64,000 nt of DNA, taken from Cinnamomum chago. Its lineage: Eukaryota > Streptophyta > Magnoliopsida > Laurales > Lauraceae. Below, in pieces: positions 58,794 through 64,000 of this stretch (within the stretch, counting starts at the first letter, position 1; each line of letters begins with the position of its first letter). The translations under genes were made by a program, and so were the position numbers. A model generated the notes under the pieces. That model had not been told where the DNA came from, searched no databases, and saw nothing but the letters and a program-made list of their open reading frames with translations. The stretch covers positions 73,927,422-73,991,421 of the forward strand of contig CP142456.1 in assembly GCA_038049695.1 (NCBI GenBank), given 5' to 3'.

Positions 58794-59580
58794 TCAAGGT
58801 CATGGAGGTGCTCAGTGTTCAGTTAATAGTTAATGGCGTTTGTTTCTCTCATAAGGCTTCAAATCCCTTTTTTTTTTTTTGTTTTGTTTTGTTTTTTTTT
58901 TTGTGTTCTGATTTGGGGTGGTTCTTTCTTTTTCTTGGGTGATATGGTATCTTCACTTTTTCATTGTACTCATTTGAGATTTAACAAGGTTGAAGTTGAA
59001 CCATGCACCTACTGCTGCTGCAATAACTTCTCTTGTTCTTTGAACTGATTGTAAAAGACATGTAATTGAAATTTAAGAGTCATGAAGTCAACATTCCTTG
59101 AGTGCTTTGAGATCAGTTGCATGACGATGTTGATGAGAATAAGCATGAGAAGAGAAATGATGGCGAGTGCATCATGCCCTTGTTCATGTACTCTACTCAA
59201 TGGAATCAGTGTATATGCACAGTATCCTCCTGATGCGGCCATTTCTTTATCTTATAGTGGTTGTATATTTTTTTTGTGATACAGACCATTCATATAATGA
59301 GCCTGAACTTTGGAGGGGATACACCCATCAGATGATTTTTTATTTTTTCTGATAGAAAGATCATACAAAAATCTAGAAACGCTTTTTTTTTTTTTCTTGG
59401 GACCATCCTAAGATGAGCCCAAGTGGATGTGGTAATTGCCCCTACCTAGTGCACGATGGGTCCCACTTTTACGAATTCATATATGGGACCCATTATGTGA
59501 ATTATTTTACTCATTATTTTACTCATCATGTGTGGGCCCAATAGATGAAAATCCTATGGACCTTAGTTTACCTAGAATTA
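58794..59580 (+). other. ROP 3' UTR and downstream flank
   Basis: T-rich after the stop codon, with TTTTGTTTTG runs at 58868-58902. The polyadenylation site is not fixed. No further coding. Confidence 0.45.
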
Positions 59581-60113
59581 GAGCCAGCTAATGCTGGCCC
59601 TGCCGTGCTGTGCCCAGGTCAGCTGGGGCTGTGCCCAACACGGCCCAAGGAATGGATTTTTCCTTGCTGCCCGGCCCGGCCCACATGCCTCTTCTAATTT
59701 TTTTTTAAAAATTTTCTAAATTTCTTTATATAACTTGAAAGAGATTTTATGAACTTTTAGGGTTTCTTAACTTGAAATAAAGTTGAAACTATTAAAATAA
59801 ATACACAAACATTGACACTACTTTATGAATGAATAATAAATCTTTAATTATTTTAACATTTATTTTTATATAAATAAAAAAATCAAACTTTTTATATATA
59901 TGGGTCGTGCCCCATGCCTCGGCCCAGGCATGTTGGCCCAGCATGGCACGGCTAAGACCTGGGCCATGCAGTGCAGTGCCACGGCCTGAGGCTCCCTGGC
60001 CCAGCACAACCCATCTTTTGGGTCGTGCCGTGCTAGGCCCAATCAACACAGTCAACGGGCCAGGTACGGGCCAAGCACGATTTTTTTGGGTGCTGTGCCC
60101 AGTTTTCACCTCC
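59581..60113. mobile_element. GC-ended, AT-cored non-autonomous hAT-like element
   Basis: Both ends (59590-59690 and 59905-60110) are dense in GGCCC/GGGCC, GTGCCGTGC and GGCACGG motifs in both orientations. The middle 200 bases are nearly all A/T. The left end has GCTGTGCCCAG, and the right end on the complement has CTGGGCACAGC. Typical layout of a small hAT-derived element; no transposase. Confidence 0.5.
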
Positions 60114-60471
60114 GCCCAGAATACACTATGACCAACCCATTAACCAAGTCTTGCCCTTTTGCCATCTGCATGAGAGCTTTTGTGGGCCCAAGTTTAACAC
60201 CTGTGCTATTTTTTTTTTTTTTTTTCATTTTTTACTTCCAGCCAAGGAGGCTGGATAAAAAGAACACCCGCACAAAATAATAGTAGTGATATATACTGTT
60301 GGATTGATTAAAATCAAAGGCCCACGACGTCTAAAATTGTATGGGAAATAGTTGCGTTTTCATCCAATGGTGAATGTGCCCACATGACAAATGCGGGTTC
60401 TGAAAAAATAAAGCACAATTAAAGGGCCTATATGTGGGCCCACAACTCACTGGATTTGACCAAGAGTCTTA

Positions 60472-60808
60472 GGTCACGTTGGGCAACCAATTCTTTAGGA
60501 AAAATATTTTCGGTCTCCCTAAAGTTGTAGTAAATTCATGTTTGTCAATTGTAAATTCCTGAGGATTTGGACGAATGAAAATCTTCATTTGACAGGATTT
60601 TTAGATCTGATCAACCCACATAAGATTTGAAAATCCTCACTTAAGTAGATTTGCACACTGAACTCTATTTTTCTCAACTATATTCATCAATACACACTAA
60701 TATCAATGTGAAATCCTCAACCATTCGAATCCCTTGCGAGGAATTCTTGTTTCAATGGTAGTGAAGAATCATAAGATCTATGAATTTCTAGCCTTACCAA
60801 ACAGGCCC
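60472..60808. mobile_element. Tourist-like MITE with TTA duplication
   Basis: TTA directly before (60469-60471) and after (60809-60811). Imperfect inverted ends: left GGTCACGTTGGGCAACCAATTC-type, right complement GGGCCTGTTTGGTAAGG. AT-rich interior. Confidence 0.6.
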
Positions 60809-61330
60809 TTAAGAGTCCCAAGAAGGCACTGTGTTGTAAAAACAGTCCACAAACAGCATACATAACTCACAGGCTACTAGAGAAGTTTCTGGAGTAGGCT
60901 AGATTGGGTTGCAGGTCCCGGTTATAACCTCTAGATGAGCTGAAACTTGCTGAAATTTCCAGATAGCCCTTTCAATTTCGTGCATTATCAAAACAATCCC
61001 TGTCTTAGAAATTATAGTAAGTAAATATGAGATGTTCTTGAGTACACAAATTTGCCTGACCTCATAGAAGCCACATAAGGGTCCTCCAAACTCGTTCATA
61101 AGCGTCCAATTAAGCAATGATCACTCATTTGATCCAACCAAAAAAACTGTCATTTGAAATTCCTCATTTTGTTAGATGTTTAGCATTGTTATTGCTAATG
61201 ATAGTGAATCCCATATCTGTACGAAGCTAGAGAGAGGAATATGAAATCTACTGCATGTCTATATGTCAAAGTAAATCCAAATAATTTTATATTCTGTACT
61301 TTTAAAATAATATATATACAGGATAATATT

Positions 61331-61438
61331 TAAGTGAGGGATTCCTTCACCATAGGGTGAGGGACACTCCCCTTTTGTACTTGAAACTTCCCAAAAGAAG
61401 AGTGTCCTTTACCCTATGGTGAGGGAATCCCTCACTTG
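61331..61438. repeat. Long near-perfect hairpin
   Basis: Arms of about 45 bases, from AAGTGAGGGATTCC at 61332 to CCTTTT near 61376, pair with AAAAG at 61393 through GGAATCCCTCACTT at 61437. There are a few mismatches and a loop of about 16 bases. It could be a MITE shrunk to its ends, or a small-RNA hairpin. No TSD is evident. Confidence 0.8.
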
Positions 61439-61472
61439 AATACCCCCTATATATATATATATACACACTCTT

Positions 61473-61788
61473 ATAAAAGAGAGAAAGATGATGTACTTTT
61501 TTAACTATACACCTGCCCAATAAAATACAAGTTGTGGGGCCCACCCTTATATATATATTTATTATGTATTTGTATTTTACATATGGATAAAGATGGGACA
61601 TAATGAGAATTTTTCAATTTTTACTCTTATACGATGTATAAAAAAAAGAGAAAGATGATGTACTTTTTTTACTACACACATGCCCAATAAAATACAAGTT
61701 GTGGGGCCCACCGTTATATATATTTATTATGTATATGTATTTTATATATGGATAAAGATGGGGACATAATGAGAACTTCCTAATTTGT
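61473..61788. repeat. 167-bp tandem duplication
   Basis: GAGAAAGATGATGTACTTTT, GTGGGGCCCACC, TATTTATTATGTAT and GGATAAAGATGG recur in order at 61481 and 61648, with scattered differences. Confidence 0.88.
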
Positions 61789-64000
61789 CTAAAATAGACT
61801 TTGAGTCAGGCTTGGATTTAGAGGGGTTCTAAGGAACCGGATCAAGATGATATAGAAGACTAAAGTTTAAGAATTAAAAATATCTAACCAACGGTACCGT
61901 AATCTCAAAAATCTAAAATTACGAAAAAGCCCCCAAATTCTCTGGAAAATTGCTAACTACCCCTTTACTATACCCAAATGAACTCGGATACAGACCAAAC
62001 TTGGCATACACGATCCTAATAAATTTTTTAATCTCTTATATTGAGTAAATGCTGATATTTTAAACGTAATAAAATTTCGTTTTAATACATTCCAATAAAT
62101 CAAGTACTTTTTTTCGATTTTTTTTAAGGTGGTGGAGAAAAGAAAGGAAAATGTGGATATGATTGGAATCTATCTTAAATGTTATTTTTTTCCCTCTTCT
62201 TTTTTCAATTTTCTTTTAACATTCTTCTTATTCGGATATTACAAGATTTTCAATGCAAGGAATTTTGTGGGTATGAGGTTTTTCCTCTATGAGTAATTGT
62301 GTAAGAAAGAACATGATATTTTAACAGATTCTTCATTGACTCTTAGCTTCTTTTGGAATTGAGGGAGTTTTCAGTGAGCACTGTCTACTGAAATTATTAT
62401 TGTTTGATTGTGTCTTCTTCTTCAATTTTTTTTTAATGTTGCAATAAAATCTTTATTCTAAGAAAAATGGGTGCAACCAGAGTTAAGAAAATGATGATGA
62501 AGAGTTGGTTTTTTCTTTCTTATTCCTGTTTGGGCCAAAGTTAGGCCTATTGATAGCCTTTGTGTCTATTTAAATGAAACACATTTTTCGTATTGTTAAT
62601 GTGCAAAAACATTAACAAAGTTAAGTAAAAGTTTAGCCCCACCCAAGTAAAAATCCTGGGTCCGTCACTGCGTGTTATTCAAATTAAATTTACTTGCTTT
62701 ATTCTATTATTTTATTGTTAATGTCTTTCATTTATTTTCTTTTACACGTGCCTGAGCATCATCAAAGTCCATTTACACCTCATGTAAAGAATAAAACATT
62801 TGAAAAAACACAGAAGGATGAAATTAGCAACAAAAAGGACTCACAAGTTTATTAATTAATAAATTCAATAAAAATAATTCATATTAGTTTGTGAAATTGG
62901 TAGTTCTGTGGTCCGTGTATAGCATGGGGTTTTGCTAGTTATATTACTATGCAAAAGTCGCTCCTTTTCGGGGGTGAATGAAACCACGTAGCAACAGTGG
63001 CAGCACCATCCCCTGGTTCAGGTTCACTAGCAGACTCACTAAAATGGCCGCCTTGAACCAAATAGCCCAAAGACCAGTGAGCTTCACAACCAAGCACATC
63101 AGAAATTCACCCAACCAAACACACTACAAACATGCTGAGTCCATCTAAATAAACAGCCAAAATTCCCTAAACAAACAGCCCATATATTCGCTACAAATGG
63201 GTAGAAGATTCAATTCAATTTATGGCTCCAAATTGGTCTGGAGACTACCCAAATATTGGCTGAAAGTGGGTTGAAAAACCCAACCCAAATTATGCACCTA
63301 AGTGGGTTTGAAACTCGACCAAAGTTTTGGCCTAAATGGGTTGTAAATACAGCCCATATAGATATAGTGGCTGGAATTGGGCTGAAGTATCGCCTAATTG
63401 TGGCTGGAATTGGGTTTCAATTTTCAAATGGCACCAACAACAACGAGCCCAAAAATAATACTACAAATAGAGGACTCATTTCATGAGATTCTCCTATGTA
63501 TGAATTCATTTATTTCATGAGATTTTCCAATGTTTGAACTCATTTCATGAAATTACCTCCATGTATGTGTGAATTCTCTTTAAGAAAGGAACTCATTTCA
63601 AGAACCCACTCCATAAAAATGAATCCAGGTCTTAAACCCATTTTTGGAAATAGATTTTGGTCTGAATCATAAGTAAATGGGTTTAAATTGGCATTAGACA
63701 TGGGTTGCAAATGTCCCAAACAGTGGCCTGTCATGAGCATGCATATGGGCTGCTAGGCCTGGGCTTAGATTGTCCAATCCCGTTCCGAAAATAGGATGGG
63801 TCTTCCGGGTATTGTCCAATCCCGGCCCAAAATTGAACGGGCCTACATCAAATCTTATCCTGTACGGGCCATGGGCTTAGCCTGATCCTAGACATAAGCA
63901 AAACATTATTTAATTTACTCCTACTGGTATTAGACACCTGGTGTGAACCAGACTTTAAACACTCATTTTTTTCGGGCTTGGGACCGGCAATGCAATGCAA
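61789..64000. other. Intergenic, no gene seen
   Basis: AT-rich. 63190-63440 repeats a GGGTTG/TGGGCTGAA-type phrase (AATTGGGCTGAAGT, AGTGGGTTGAAAA, AATGGGTTGTAAA), a diverged low-order repeat. 63745-63890 is rich in GGGCC/GGCCC phrases like the ends of small hAT elements. No coding is recognised. Confidence 0.35.

Noticed and set aside
59792..60131. About 75-105-codon frames on both strands, Ala/Gly/Pro-rich
   Set aside because: They overlap the GC-rich end of a small hAT-like element with GGCCC/GGGCC repeats. No domain.

Overview
The window reads as nuclear DNA of a flowering plant. It carries three plant-type genes with GT-AG introns, plant LINE, SINE, hAT and MITE remnants, an LTR element primed by initiator methionine tRNA, and long AT-rich gene-free stretches. 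Three conserved genes with introns of several kilobases full of transposons suggest a woody, transposon-rich angiosperm genome. I cannot name the species.

Only three genes look intact, and all three had to be assembled across introns. (1) The regulatory beta subunit of protein kinase CK2 is on the minus strand: 286 codons in five exons between 30660 and 15909. (2) A COX23-type twin CX9C protein of the mitochondrial intermembrane space is on the plus strand: 72 codons in three exons, 34439-44017. It is divergent from the CK2 gene across about 3.8 kb. (3) A type-I ROP/RAC small GTPase is on the plus strand: 196 codons in seven exons, 50211-58793. The genes are not functionally coupled; their arrangement is ordinary eukaryotic gene order. 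The CK2 and COX23 starts face each other and could share a promoter region.

Layout. 1-14800 is intergenic: a minus-strand LINE remnant (1731-3215), SINE pieces, an inverted pair of LTR-like copies (5435-6240 and 9425-10397), MITE-like elements and a complete SINE with a 14-bp target duplication (13231-13409). 14815-15302 is an array of nested palindromes rich in CAGCTG. 15909-30660 is the CK2-beta gene. Its 12.3-kb second intron holds a complete hAT element (19047-27506, 8-bp target duplication CTTACTTC). The hAT element was itself invaded by a short LTR retrotransposon (20468-23764, target duplication CATGG) that keeps gag and protease remnants but has no reverse transcriptase or integrase. 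34439-44017 is COX23; its first intron holds a (GA)n tract, a plus-strand LINE remnant and a segment similar to the interior of the hAT element. 50211-58793 is the ROP gene; introns 4 and 5 hold tandem duplications, a MITE, a minus-strand LINE remnant and an unassigned coding-like fragment. 58800-64000 is intergenic with MITE-like elements and a strong hairpin.

The most unusual material is the three-level nesting (CK2 intron, hAT, gag-only LTR element), the 5' LTR that alone carries a 252-bp tandem duplication including its TATA-like box, and the palindrome array at 14.8-15.3 kb. I saw no tRNA or rRNA gene, CRISPR array, or organelle-derived gene.
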